From NCBI GenBank assembly GCA_030045935.1, contig JASIEN010000361.1:1-5972 (forward strand): 5,972 nucleotides of DNA, written 5' to 3'. Source of the DNA: Candidatus Sulfotelmatobacter sp. (GTDB lineage Bacteria > Acidobacteriota > Terriglobia > Terriglobales > Acidobacteriaceae). Each line of letters opens with the position of its first letter. The stretch's first letter is position 1. Positions 1-5,972 of this stretch are shown piece after piece. Both the position numbers and the translations under genes were made by a program. Below the pieces are notes generated by a model. That model saw nothing but the letters and a program-made list of their open reading frames with translations. It was not told where the DNA came from and ran no database searches.

Positions 1-2
1 AG

Positions 3-635
3 GCGGTGCGCGGGGCAGACATCATTTTTATCTGCGTGAAACCGCAGACGGTGCAAGAAGTAGCGGAAGAAATTCGGCCGCAGATTTCTGCGGGGCAGTT
101 GGTAATTTCGGTGGCTGCATCGGTGCCAACCAGCCAGATCGAGAACGCTCTTGCCAGCAACACCTCCGTCGTGCGCGCCATGCCCAACACGCCCTGCGGC
201 CTGGGGGTGGGAATGACAGGTTTGTGCAAGGGCCGCTGCGTCAGCCCAGAACAGATTGCCCTCGCGTGCTCGTTCTTTGACGTGGTCGGCAGAACAGTCG
301 TGGTCGATGAAAAACATATGGATGCGGTAACCGGTCTTTCCGCCAGCGGGCCAGCGTTCATCTACATCATTTTGGAGTCGCTCGCTGAAGCGGGAGTGAA
401 AGTTGGCTTGCCGCGGGAGACCGCGACCCTGCTTGCCGCGCAAATGACCATGGGATCGGCGAAGATGGTGCTCGAGACTGGCGACCATCCCGCGCAGCTG
501 AAGGATTCGGTGACCACCCCCGCGGGATGCACAATTGACGGCATCCTCGAGCTCGAAGAAGGCAAGCTGCGTGTGACGCTGATCAAGGCCGTGGTGAAGG
601 CAACGCAACGGGCGAAAGAATTGGCGTACGGGTAA
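3..635 (+). CDS. proC: Pyrroline-5-carboxylate reductase, 5'-truncated by window edge
   Basis: Catalyses the NAD(P)H-dependent reduction of 1-pyrroline-5-carboxylate to proline, the last step of proline biosynthesis, in the cytosol. The reading frame is open from base 3, so the start lies outside the window. By comparison with the usual length of about 270 residues, roughly the first 60 residues (most of the Rossmann dinucleotide-binding fold) are missing. Visible in order are the end of the Rossmann domain with ADIIFICVKPQ, the conserved RAMPNTP motif (bases about 174-194), LSASGPAF at the start of the helical dimerisation domain, and the P5CR signature region around KDSVTTPAGCTIDGILELEE. 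It ends in TAA at 633-635. The next gene is on the opposite strand and convergent, so proC is the last gene of its unit here. No T-tract terminator was found behind it. The identification is secure. Confidence 0.97.
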   Translation, partial: AVRGADIIFICVKPQTVQEVAEEIRPQISAGQLVISVAASVPTSQIENALASNTSVVRAMPNTPCGLGVGMTGLCKGRCVSPEQIALACSFFDVVGRTVVVDEKHMDAVTGLSASGPAFIYIILESLAEAGVKVGLPRETATLLAAQMTMGSAKMVLETGDHPAQLKDSVTTPAGCTIDGILELEEGKLRVTLIKAVVKATQRAKELAYG

Positions 636-787
636 TGCCGCGGATTCCAACTTGTGGTAGCGCCCTGATTTCGCCAACGGACTTCCGAGTTGCCCGTTGT
701 TCTTCGAGTTCGCAACAACCGCGATTTCGTAACGCTACGCTGGAAGGAAGATCGATCCTGATTATGCCTTTGACAAACCCATGATGG

Positions 788-1024
788 CTACCAGGCCCAA
801 TGAGGGTGCTCGCTGAACCAAACGTGGATGATGAATGCCAAGGCGCCACCGAAGAAAAGTATTCCGATAACGCCGAAAAGTATTGCGACGAAGGTGCAGA
901 CGGGGCCGCATTGCTCTCTACGCCTCCCCGCGTCGTAGGAGTCTTTTTCGACTAGAGTTCGATGAAAACTGCCGTCCACAGTAGGGATGTAGTTCGGTGG
1001 GTTGTTGCCAGAGAGATTGGACAC
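788..1024 (-). CDS. Small single-pass membrane protein, 78 aa, unknown function
   Basis: I do not recognise this protein. It starts at GTG (1022-1024) and stops at TAG (788-790). The first ~40 residues are polar, with Asn/Pro at the start and a basic RRR patch at residues 34-36. Residues about 41-70 form one long hydrophobic segment rich in Phe, Ile, Leu and Gly. A short tail, SEHPHWAW, follows. The positive-inside rule suggests N-in/C-out topology (inference). Two Cys (39 and 43) lie at the membrane edge. Two features argue for a real gene: AAGGGAG placed 6 bases before the GTG, and a CTGACC-N17-TACTAT promoter upstream. It is convergent with proC and divergent from ppk, so nothing ties it firmly to either pathway. 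It could still be a spurious open frame, because the non-ATG start and small size weaken the call. Confidence 0.6.
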   Translation of the reverse strand: MSNLSGNNPPNYIPTVDGSFHRTLVEKDSYDAGRRREQCGPVCTFVAILFGVIGILFFGGALAFIIHVWFSEHPHWAW

Positions 1025-1030
1025 TGGAAT

Positions 1031-1037
1031 CTCCCTT
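1031..1037 (-). promoter_or_regulatory. Shine-Dalgarno site that decides the GTG start of the small membrane protein
   Basis: On the minus strand the sequence reads AAGGGAG, then ATTCCA, then GTG. The GGGAG core is 6 bases before the start codon, which is good spacing. There is no in-frame ATG, so this site is the main evidence for initiation at 1024. Confidence 0.6.
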
Positions 1038-1052
1038 CTAGCACAGAGATCT

Positions 1053-1081
1053 ATAGTAATTCTAACACTTGCCCCGGTCAG
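1053..1081 (-). promoter_or_regulatory. Candidate sigma70-type promoter for the small membrane protein
   Basis: On the minus strand, CTGACC (1081-1076, 4 of 6 to TTGACA) is followed by exactly 17 bases and then TACTAT (1058-1053, 5 of 6 to TATAAT). Transcription would begin near 1045, about 20 bases before the GTG, which leaves room for the Shine-Dalgarno site. This is read from consensus only. Promoter consensus in this phylum may differ from E. coli. Confidence 0.45.
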
Positions 1082-1198
1082 CGGGATCCTGTCGTAGCTG
1101 TGGTCGGCGTAACATCCCGATTCCGCTCATAACCTGCCAGATCGTTGAGACTTCTGATTACACCCGAAACACGCCAATTTCAAGCGCCCCAGATGTTT

Positions 1199-1204
1199 TA
1201 TACT
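1199..1204 (+). promoter_or_regulatory. Candidate -10 box for the ppk-sixA unit
   Basis: TATACT matches TATAAT at 5 of 6 positions and lies about 120 bases before the chosen ppk start. No good -35 element sits 16-18 bases upstream (the region reads CAATTTCAA), so this is a weak call. A second AT-rich hexamer, TATAAA at 1296-1301, is closer to the start but also lacks a -35 partner. If the 1199 box is real, the TTG at 1206 would precede the transcript start and could not be used for initiation. Confidence 0.3.
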
Positions 1205-1325
1205 GTTGCTCTGCACTTCCCTCCCAGATTCGGCCTTTCAGCTGAATCCTTTGGAGCGGATGCAAAAACCCGGGCTGGCTGAAAACTCCAGTAGGTATAA
1301 ACCCTCGTATGCGGTATTTGCTTTC

Positions 1326-3479
1326 ATGACACGTATTTCGCTCGACGATTCAAAGTATTACATCAATCGCGACACGTCCTGGATGGAGTTCAACCGGCGT
1401 GTGCTCGAAGAAGCCGACGATGAGGGCAATCCTCTGCTTGAGCGCCTGAAATTTCTTGCCATTACCGCCAGCAATCTGGATGAATTCTTCGAAATTCGCG
1501 TCGCCGGCATGGTGCAGCAGATCGAGGACGGCTACAACGAAGCCGGACCCGATGGCTTGACCCTGACGGAAAAACGCGACGTTCTGGCCCACCAGATCCA
1601 CAAATTCGTAGACGATCAATACGACTGCTGGAACACGCTGCGTCCGGCGCTGGCGGAACACGGCATACGCCTTCTAAGCCTGCACGAGCTCGATGCCGAA
1701 GCGCGCCGCTTTGTGGACGAGTATTGCCAGAAAGAACTTGATCCGTTATTGACGCCCGTCACGGTCGATCCCTCGCACCCGTTTCCGCGCATCATCAACA
1801 AGGCACTTTGCCTGGGTTTTCTTCTGCGGCGGCGGCGCCGTTCGGCGATCACGTACACCGGCGTGGTCTCAGTCCCACGAGCCTTGCCCCGGCTTGTTAG
1901 GCTGCCCTCTGAAAACACAACTGACTTTATTTTTCTCGCCGACCTCGTCGCGCACCATGCGCAGGAAATGTATCGCGGCTACGACATTATTTCTTCGGCA
2001 CCGTTCCGCGTAACCCGCAATAGCAATCTTTACTTGCAGGAAGAAGAAGCGCGCAGCGTGCTTGAGTCGGTGCGCGCCGAGCTGCACAATCGGCGCAAGG
2101 GCGACGCTGTTCGCATGGAAATTGAAGCTGATGCTGACCCGGAAATCATCGAGCGGCTACGCACAGTCTTTGAGCTTGATCCCTGGCAGGTCTTCCCGGT
2201 TAACGGTCCGGTCAATCTTTCACGGCTTTTCAACGTGTACGAGCAGGCGCTGCGGCCAGACCTGAAGTATCGCAGCTTCACGCCGCGCGAGCTGCGGCTC
2301 ACCGCCAAATCGCAGAACCTGTTTGAGGAGCTGCGCCGGCACGACATTTTGCTGCACCATCCTTACGATTCGTATGACGCCGTGGTTTCATTTATTGAGT
2401 CGGCAGCGGAAGACGAGCACGTACTCTCAATCAAACAAACTTTGTACCGTACCAGCGAGCACTCGGCGATCGTTTCTTCGCTGATGGACGCGGCATCGCG
2501 AAAGGAAGTCACGGCCGTAATTGAAATCAAAGCGCGCTTCGACGAGGCGCCCAATATCCGTTGGGCACGTGAACTGGAAGATTCCGGAGTGCAGGTGTTC
2601 CACGGCCTGGTCGGTCTGAAAACGCACTGCAAGCTGTCGCTGCTGGTACGCCGCGATCCCGATGGGGTGCCGCGCAGCTATGCCCACATCGGAACCGGCA
2701 ACTACAATGCAACCACCGCGCACATCTATACCGATTTAAGCCTGTTCACGGCAAATCCAGAAATTACCCGCGCTGTGCACAATGTGTTCAGCTTCTTAAC
2801 CGCGTATTCTGAGAACCCAAGCTACGATCCATTGCTGGTAGCTCCGCTGGATCTCGCAGAAAAATGCATTGCGCTGATCGATCGCGAAACCGAATACGCG
2901 CGCCAAGGGCTCCCGGCGCGAATCATTGCAAAGATGAATGCTTTGCTCGACAAGAATATTATCCAGGCGCTATACCGGGCGTCGCAGGCGGGGGTTGAAA
3001 TCGACCTGATTGTGCGTGGTATTTGCGCGCTGCGTCCTGGCGTGCGCGGAGTGAGCGACCGCATTCGTGTTCGAAGTATTGTGGGCCGCTTTCTGGAACA
3101 CAGCCGGATTTATTACTTCTCCAACGGGGGCGAGGAGGAAATCTATATCGGAAGCGCCGACTGGATGCCGCGCAATCTGTACGAGCGGGTGGAAGTGCTG
3201 GTTCCGGTGCGCGATGAATTTCTGCGCGAGCGCATACATCGCGAAATGCTGGATGCTTTCCTTGCCGATACCCGCAAAGCTCGCATCCTGTTGCGCGATG
3301 CCAGTTATATTCGCGCGTGGCAGCCGATGCACGGAAAACACGTTCGCAAACCGCCGGCCACCGCCTTCAGCGCCCAGGATTTCCTGATCAGTGTGGCGGA
3401 AGGCAAGCAGTTAGTGGATTTCACCCCGCCGCCCCTGCCGGCCGCCCGGCGCAAAATTTCCGCCGAAAGGGTACGATAA
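1326..3479 (+). CDS. ppk1: Polyphosphate kinase 1 (PPK1)
   Basis: Reversibly transfers the gamma phosphate of ATP to a growing polyP chain through a phosphohistidine intermediate. It is usually membrane-associated and tetrameric. From the ATG at 1326 it has 717 residues, against 688 in E. coli. The domain order is N-terminal (about 1-110, with YINRDTSWMEFNRRVLEEA), head (about 110-320), C1 and C2. Key residues are Asn50 (SNLDEFF), Arg375 (TLYRTS), Arg404 (KARFDE), His434 (GLKTHCK, the autophosphorylated His), His454 (YAHIGTGN), Tyr468 (IYTD), Arg564 (VRGIC) and His592 (FLEHSR). These fall at or within a few residues of the E. coli positions as I recall them, so the enzyme should be active. 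A run of five Arg (168-172) lies in the head domain, and the Pro/basic C-terminal tail is about 30 residues longer than in E. coli. The start rests on homology: the frame is open to a TTG at 1206, but that segment is unlike PPK. No good Shine-Dalgarno precedes 1326. An ATG at 1260 has GGAG only 3 bases away. Confidence 0.98.
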   Translation: MTRISLDDSKYYINRDTSWMEFNRRVLEEADDEGNPLLERLKFLAITASNLDEFFEIRVAGMVQQIEDGYNEAGPDGLTLTEKRDVLAHQIHKFVDDQYDCWNTLRPALAEHGIRLLSLHELDAEARRFVDEYCQKELDPLLTPVTVDPSHPFPRIINKALCLGFLLRRRRRSAITYTGVVSVPRALPRLVRLPSENTTDFIFLADLVAHHAQEMYRGYDIISSAPFRVTRNSNLYLQEEEARSVLESVRAELHNRRKGDAVRMEIEADADPEIIERLRTVFELDPWQVFPVNGPVNLSRLFNVYEQALRPDLKYRSFTPRELRLTAKSQNLFEELRRHDILLHHPYDSYDAVVSFIESAAEDEHVLSIKQTLYRTSEHSAIVSSLMDAASRKEVTAVIEIKARFDEAPNIRWARELEDSGVQVFHGLVGLKTHCKLSLLVRRDPDGVPRSYAHIGTGNYNATTAHIYTDLSLFTANPEITRAVHNVFSFLTAYSENPSYDPLLVAPLDLAEKCIALIDRETEYARQGLPARIIAKMNALLDKNIIQALYRASQAGVEIDLIVRGICALRPGVRGVSDRIRVRSIVGRFLEHSRIYYFSNGGEEEIYIGSADWMPRNLYERVEVLVPVRDEFLRERIHREMLDAFLADTRKARILLRDASYIRAWQPMHGKHVRKPPATAFSAQDFLISVAEGKQLVDFTPPPLPAARRKISAERVR

Positions 3480-3485
3480 TTTCCG

Positions 3486-4016
3486 ATGATTATTTATTTT
3501 CTGCGGCACGCCAGTGCGGGCGATCCACTGGTCAATCCGAAGAAAGATGAAAAGCGCGCTCTCGATAAAGATGGCATCGAGCAATGCGGATATGTAGGCC
3601 GCGCGCTGGCCGCGATCGACGCCCAGGTCGACGTGATCATATCGAGCCCTCTCAAGCGCGCCACGCAGACCGCCTCGCTGGTGGGGAATGAGATGGGCTA
3701 CGAAGGCAAATTGCAGATTGAGAATGCTCTGCGGCCCGAAACGGCTTTTTCCGATTTCCGCCGCATGCTGGAAAAATATTCTGCCCAAGAATCGATCATG
3801 GTGGTGGGTCATAACCCGAACCTGAGTCAGTTTCTGGGAAGCGTTATCAGCGAGTCCGGCTGCGAAGCCTCGGTTGATCTGAAGAAGGGTGCGGTCGCGC
3901 GCGTGGATATGCGGCGCAACTCCGGGACCCTGCTGTGGTGTCTGACGCCGAAAGCGTTGCGCACACTTTACGCAAGCGCAGTCGAAAGCTCGCGCCCAAA
4001 GACTTCACGGAAATAA
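3486..4016 (+). CDS. sixA: SixA-type phosphohistidine phosphatase (histidine phosphatase superfamily)
   Basis: The protein has 176 residues, slightly longer than E. coli SixA (about 161). Family signatures are visible: LRHASAGD with the catalytic RHG-like pair Arg7-His8 near the N-terminus, SSPLKRATQTA with Arg58, and VVGHNPNLSQFL with the second His at 109. SixA enzymes remove phosphate from phosphohistidine; in E. coli this was first described on the HPt domain of ArcB. The gene begins 6 bases after the ppk stop on the same strand, so the two are surely cotranscribed. The only Shine-Dalgarno-like sequence (GAAAGG) lies about 15 bases before the ATG, inside ppk, which suggests translational coupling. 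Context points to a role in polyP metabolism, but the substrate cannot be read from sequence. A related small-molecule phosphatase of the same superfamily is an alternative. The last 16 codons overlap the end of ppx on the other strand. Confidence 0.9.
   Translation: MIIYFLRHASAGDPLVNPKKDEKRALDKDGIEQCGYVGRALAAIDAQVDVIISSPLKRATQTASLVGNEMGYEGKLQIENALRPETAFSDFRRMLEKYSAQESIMVVGHNPNLSQFLGSVISESGCEASVDLKKGAVARVDMRRNSGTLLWCLTPKALRTLYASAVESSRPKTSRK
3968..4016. other. 49-base convergent 3' overlap of sixA and ppx coding regions
   Basis: The sixA stop (TAA, 4014-4016, plus strand) lies inside ppx, and the ppx stop (TAA, at 3970-3968 read on the minus strand) lies inside sixA. No intergenic space exists for a bidirectional terminator, and I see no hairpin plus T-tract in the overlap. 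The two transcripts must therefore be complementary at their 3' ends unless each ends upstream of its stop codon. Confidence 0.85.
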
Positions 4017-5497
4017 ACCGCGTCCCTTTCAATCGCCCACAATTCCAGGTCAACCCCCATACGCCGCCGGGGAACCAGAGTCAGCCGCACTTCTCCTGCC
4101 CGGTGGCTGACGCGAATTTTTTGCACGGCACGGGTGCGGCCCAGATTCAGCGCTCTCGCCAGGCGCAGCAACATGATCGCTTTATACACGTTGGAGCGCT
4201 CCGCCGGATCGATTCCTTTCATCGCCATGTCTTCCACGGTTGGCCGCGACTTTCCCAAATAGCGCGCGATGGCTCCGACGATGCGGCGTTGCTGCGGCGT
4301 ATAACCTAGAATCTCGGAATTCGAAATGATGTAATAGGTATGCCGGTGATGGCCGTTGCGATTGACGTAATCTCCCACTTCATAGAGCATCGCAGCTGCC
4401 GACAGCCACTCGCGAAACTCCGGTGGCAATCCGTGCACGGGACGCAGCGCCGAAAAGAGCAACATGGCGGAGTTCCGGACGTCGAGAGCATGCCGCATAT
4501 CCACGTTATAGTGGCGAACCGCGCGGGTGACCGACTCCCAGCGTTCCGACTCGATCTGGCGGCCGGACCGTGTGCTTCGATCATATTCAGCCGCCATCTG
4601 GGCGAGAATGCCGTCGCGCAGTCCGAGAGCGGAATAGCGGAAGCCCTTCAGGTGGCACCGCTCGAGCAGTTCGCTGAAAACGAAGGCCCCGGCAACGATG
4701 ATTTCAGCACGGCGCGGACCGATTCCTTCCATCTGGCGCCGCTCGTCTACGGCGAGCCGCGATAGTCGCCGCGCCAACCGCGCCATTTCTGCCCGAGAAA
4801 CAATCAGCCGCTCGCGGCGGACATTCTTGCGCAGATGGCTGGCCGTGGCCGCCAATGCTGCTGCCGTTCCCGAAGTCGCGATGACGCTCCTCACTTTGGC
4901 CGCCACTACCCGCGAGGCAATGCGGTTCACTTCGCGGGCGATGAAACCCTGCATTCGTTTCTGTTCCCCCTTGCGCGGAGGATCGTGGCTCAGAAATTCG
5001 TCGGTCAGACGCACCGCTCCCAAGGGCAGGCTGACCATATCGCGGATGTGACCGCGACTGGAGATGGTCAGTTCGCAACTGCCGCCTCCAAGATCAACCA
5101 TCAGCGTTGGGGAATTATCAATGTGGAGGTTCGAAACCAGACCCAGATGAATGAGACGCGCTTCTTCCAGGCCGGAGATAATTTCGACCTTCCATCCCGT
5201 AGCCGACCGCACCCACTCGAGAAATGCTTGCGCGTTGCGGGCGTCGCGCAACGCACTGGTGGCGACGACCCGCACGCCATGCGTGACCACCTGCTGCGTG
5301 GCGCGATGAAACCGGCGCAACACCTTGACGGTTTCGGATATCGACTCCGGAGTAAGAAAGCCTGATCGAAATACTCCCTCCCCGAGTCGAGTGACTTCGC
5401 GATCTTCGTGGATGGCTTGCAGACGCCCCCGCACCAGCCGCGCAATCTTGAGGCGGACGGAGTTTGAACCAATATCGACCGCGGCAAAAGTAGGCAT
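3968..5497 (-). CDS. ppx: Exopolyphosphatase, Ppx/GppA family
   Basis: Ppx removes terminal phosphates from polyP; some family members instead or also hydrolyse pppGpp. The 509 residues match the two-domain long form (E. coli Ppx 513). Residues 1-300 are the actin-like ASKHA phosphatase fold: AVDIGSNSVRLKI (phosphate-1 loop, Asp8), SGLEEARLI with the catalytic Glu at 111/112, VDLGGGSCELT (phosphate-2 loop, Asp135), IATSGTAAAL (206-215) and GPRRAEIIVAGA (260-271). Residues about 320-509 are the HD-like C-terminal region, with His336, LYEVGD (371-376), NGHHRH (382-387) and an ISNSEILGYT segment. In E. coli Ppx the equivalent of LYEVG reads LHEVG, so a conserved HD-motif His is Tyr372 here. The ATG at 5495-5497 gives the standard N-terminus, but no clear Shine-Dalgarno precedes it. 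It lies 93 bases behind the CHAD gene on the same strand, probably in one operon. The ppk neighbourhood favours exopolyphosphatase over GppA. Confidence 0.95.
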   Translation of the reverse strand: MPTFAAVDIGSNSVRLKIARLVRGRLQAIHEDREVTRLGEGVFRSGFLTPESISETVKVLRRFHRATQQVVTHGVRVVATSALRDARNAQAFLEWVRSATGWKVEIISGLEEARLIHLGLVSNLHIDNSPTLMVDLGGGSCELTISSRGHIRDMVSLPLGAVRLTDEFLSHDPPRKGEQKRMQGFIAREVNRIASRVVAAKVRSVIATSGTAAALAATASHLRKNVRRERLIVSRAEMARLARRLSRLAVDERRQMEGIGPRRAEIIVAGAFVFSELLERCHLKGFRYSALGLRDGILAQMAAEYDRSTRSGRQIESERWESVTRAVRHYNVDMRHALDVRNSAMLLFSALRPVHGLPPEFREWLSAAAMLYEVGDYVNRNGHHRHTYYIISNSEILGYTPQQRRIVGAIARYLGKSRPTVEDMAMKGIDPAERSNVYKAIMLLRLARALNLGRTRAVQKIRVSHRAGEVRLTLVPRRRMGVDLELWAIERDAVYFREVFGRELSTALA

Positions 5498-5533
5498 GAG
5501 GCAAGGCCATTAGTTTACATGCCCACCGCAGGA

Positions 5534-5549
5534 GGACGATAGACCGTCC
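5534..5549 (-). other. Small hairpin in the CHAD-ppx gap
   Basis: On the minus strand GGACGGTCTATCGTCC can fold into a 5 bp GGACG/CGTCC stem, extended by one possible G-U pair, with a loop of about 4-6 bases. No T-tract follows, so it is not an intrinsic terminator. It might be an mRNA processing or stability element between the two cistrons, or simply chance. Confidence 0.3.
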
Positions 5550-5590
5550 GTGTTTGGGTTTGCTCATTGCCTCGCTGGGAGGGTTTGAAA

Positions 5591-5972
5591 CTATGCGGCA
5601 GATGCGGCGTGTAGTGCTGTGACCTGTGCCGGCTTAACCGTCTGAGCTGCAGGCGGCGTTTGCGATTCGAGAGCCGCGCGCGCCTGCGTCAGCACATTGA
5701 CGGCGTAGCGAAATTTCGCCCCGGTCACATTACGCAGCTCCGCGATCAAAGCCGAGTCGGGGATATCGCCGAGATACTGGCTCGCAGTCTGGGTAAGTGT
5801 CAGCCAGTCATGCCAGTCACCGAGTGCATCTTGTATCCGCTTCAATTGGGCAATAAACTGCTGCGCCTCCGCGGAATGTCTGGCGAATTCGGCCGCATAG
5901 CGGGCCCGCTTGCCGAGAATGCGGTAACGGTGCAGAACTGGTTCGGTAATAGGAGCCGTTGCGTCGATTCTC
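5591..5972 (-). CDS. CHAD-domain protein (polyphosphate-binding), N-terminus beyond window edge
   Basis: The frame is open from the right edge (first full codon at 5971-5969) to TAG at 5593-5591, giving 127 visible residues. It carries the C-terminal half of a CHAD (conserved histidine alpha-helical) domain: LHRYRILGKRARYAAEF at visible residues 13-29, with the characteristic His and Arg/Lys-rich helix face, then LKRIQDALGDWHD at 43-55, then two further helices. The last ~25 residues are a low-complexity Ala/Gln/Pro/Thr tail. CHAD domains are known to bind polyP through basic helix surfaces and to localise to polyP granules. They occur alone or fused to CYTH triphosphatase domains, and which applies here cannot be seen. 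A TTG at 5845 falls in the middle of the domain and is not the start. The gene precedes ppx by 93 bases on the same strand. Confidence 0.88.
   Translation of the reverse strand, partial: RIDATAPITEPVLHRYRILGKRARYAAEFARHSAEAQQFIAQLKRIQDALGDWHDWLTLTQTASQYLGDIPDSALIAELRNVTGAKFRYAVNVLTQARAALESQTPPAAQTVKPAQVTALHAASAA

Larger units (their letters stand above)
1025..1325. other. Divergent intergenic region between the small membrane gene and ppk
   Basis: This stretch of 301 bases separates two divergently transcribed genes. It carries the minus-strand promoter and ribosome site described separately, plus a candidate plus-strand -10 box at 1199-1204. The last 120 bases are open in the ppk frame from a TTG at 1206, but the encoded residues do not resemble PPK. 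I read them as 5' leader. I see no clear operator, Pho box, riboswitch or RNA gene in the region. Confidence 0.6.

Noticed and set aside
696..719. Inverted repeat GTTGTT...AACAAC behind proC
   Set aside because: The stem is only 6 bp and A/T-rich with a 12-base loop, and no T-tract follows on either strand, so it is not supported as a terminator.
362..849. Minus-strand open frames of 118 and 88 residues across the proC end and the gap behind it
   Set aside because: One is antisense to conserved proC sequence. The other overlaps both proC and the small membrane gene in another frame. Neither shows a ribosome site or a recognisable fold.
1089..1104. Imperfect direct repeat CTGTCGT / CTGTGGT resembling a Pho box upstream of ppk
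   Set aside because: The repeat period is 9 bases rather than the 11 of a Pho box, and the second half is a poor match. A PhoB site cannot be claimed.
1206..1325. N-terminal extension of PPK from TTG 1206
   Set aside because: The encoded residues do not resemble any PPK N-terminus, and the TTG has no ribosome site and lies 2 bases from a candidate -10 box.
4340..5365. Long open frames on the plus strand opposite ppx (124-176 residues)
   Set aside because: They are antisense to a well-supported gene, show no recognisable domains, and have the Arg/Ser/Ala-rich composition typical of shadow frames in GC-rich DNA.
5591..5845. Separate 84-residue gene starting at TTG 5845
   Set aside because: The codon falls inside the CHAD motif LKRIQDALGDWHD, and the frame continues upstream with recognisable CHAD sequence to the window edge.

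Overview
The window is a chromosomal segment of moderately GC-rich bacterial DNA. Its core is a compact polyphosphate (polyP) gene cluster. The style of the proteins, the gene order (ppk, SixA-like phosphatase, Ppx/GppA, CHAD) and the base composition suggest an Acidobacteriota (Terriglobia/Koribacter-like) genome. This placement is an inference from general familiarity and was not tested by search. There are no RNA genes, CRISPR arrays, insertion sequences or other signs of recent transfer.

Layout. Positions 3-635 (+) hold the C-terminal three quarters of proC, the last enzyme of proline synthesis, cut by the left edge. Positions 636-787 hold no gene and no convincing terminator. Positions 788-1024 (-) encode a 78-residue single-pass membrane protein that I do not recognise. 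It has a GTG start, a good Shine-Dalgarno sequence and a plausible sigma70-type promoter. Positions 1025-1325 are a divergent intergenic region carrying that promoter and a candidate -10 box for ppk. Positions 1326-3479 (+) encode polyphosphate kinase PPK1 with every catalytic residue I could check. It is followed after 6 bases by a SixA-type histidine phosphatase (3486-4016, +). Facing them on the minus strand are a Ppx/GppA exopolyphosphatase (3968-5497) and, upstream of it, the C-terminal part of a CHAD-domain protein (5591 to the right edge). The 3' ends of sixA and ppx overlap by 49 bases.

Working together: PPK1 makes polyP from ATP, Ppx degrades it from the ends, and CHAD domains are known to bind polyP and target granules. 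The SixA-like enzyme belongs to a phosphohistidine phosphatase family and sits directly behind a kinase that works through a phosphohistidine. The arrangement is two convergent two-gene units, synthesis plus phosphatase against binding plus degradation, sharing overlapping 3' ends. The individual families are well known. The points worth a second look are the overlap, the SixA-PPK pairing, a changed HD-motif residue in Ppx, and the small membrane protein.
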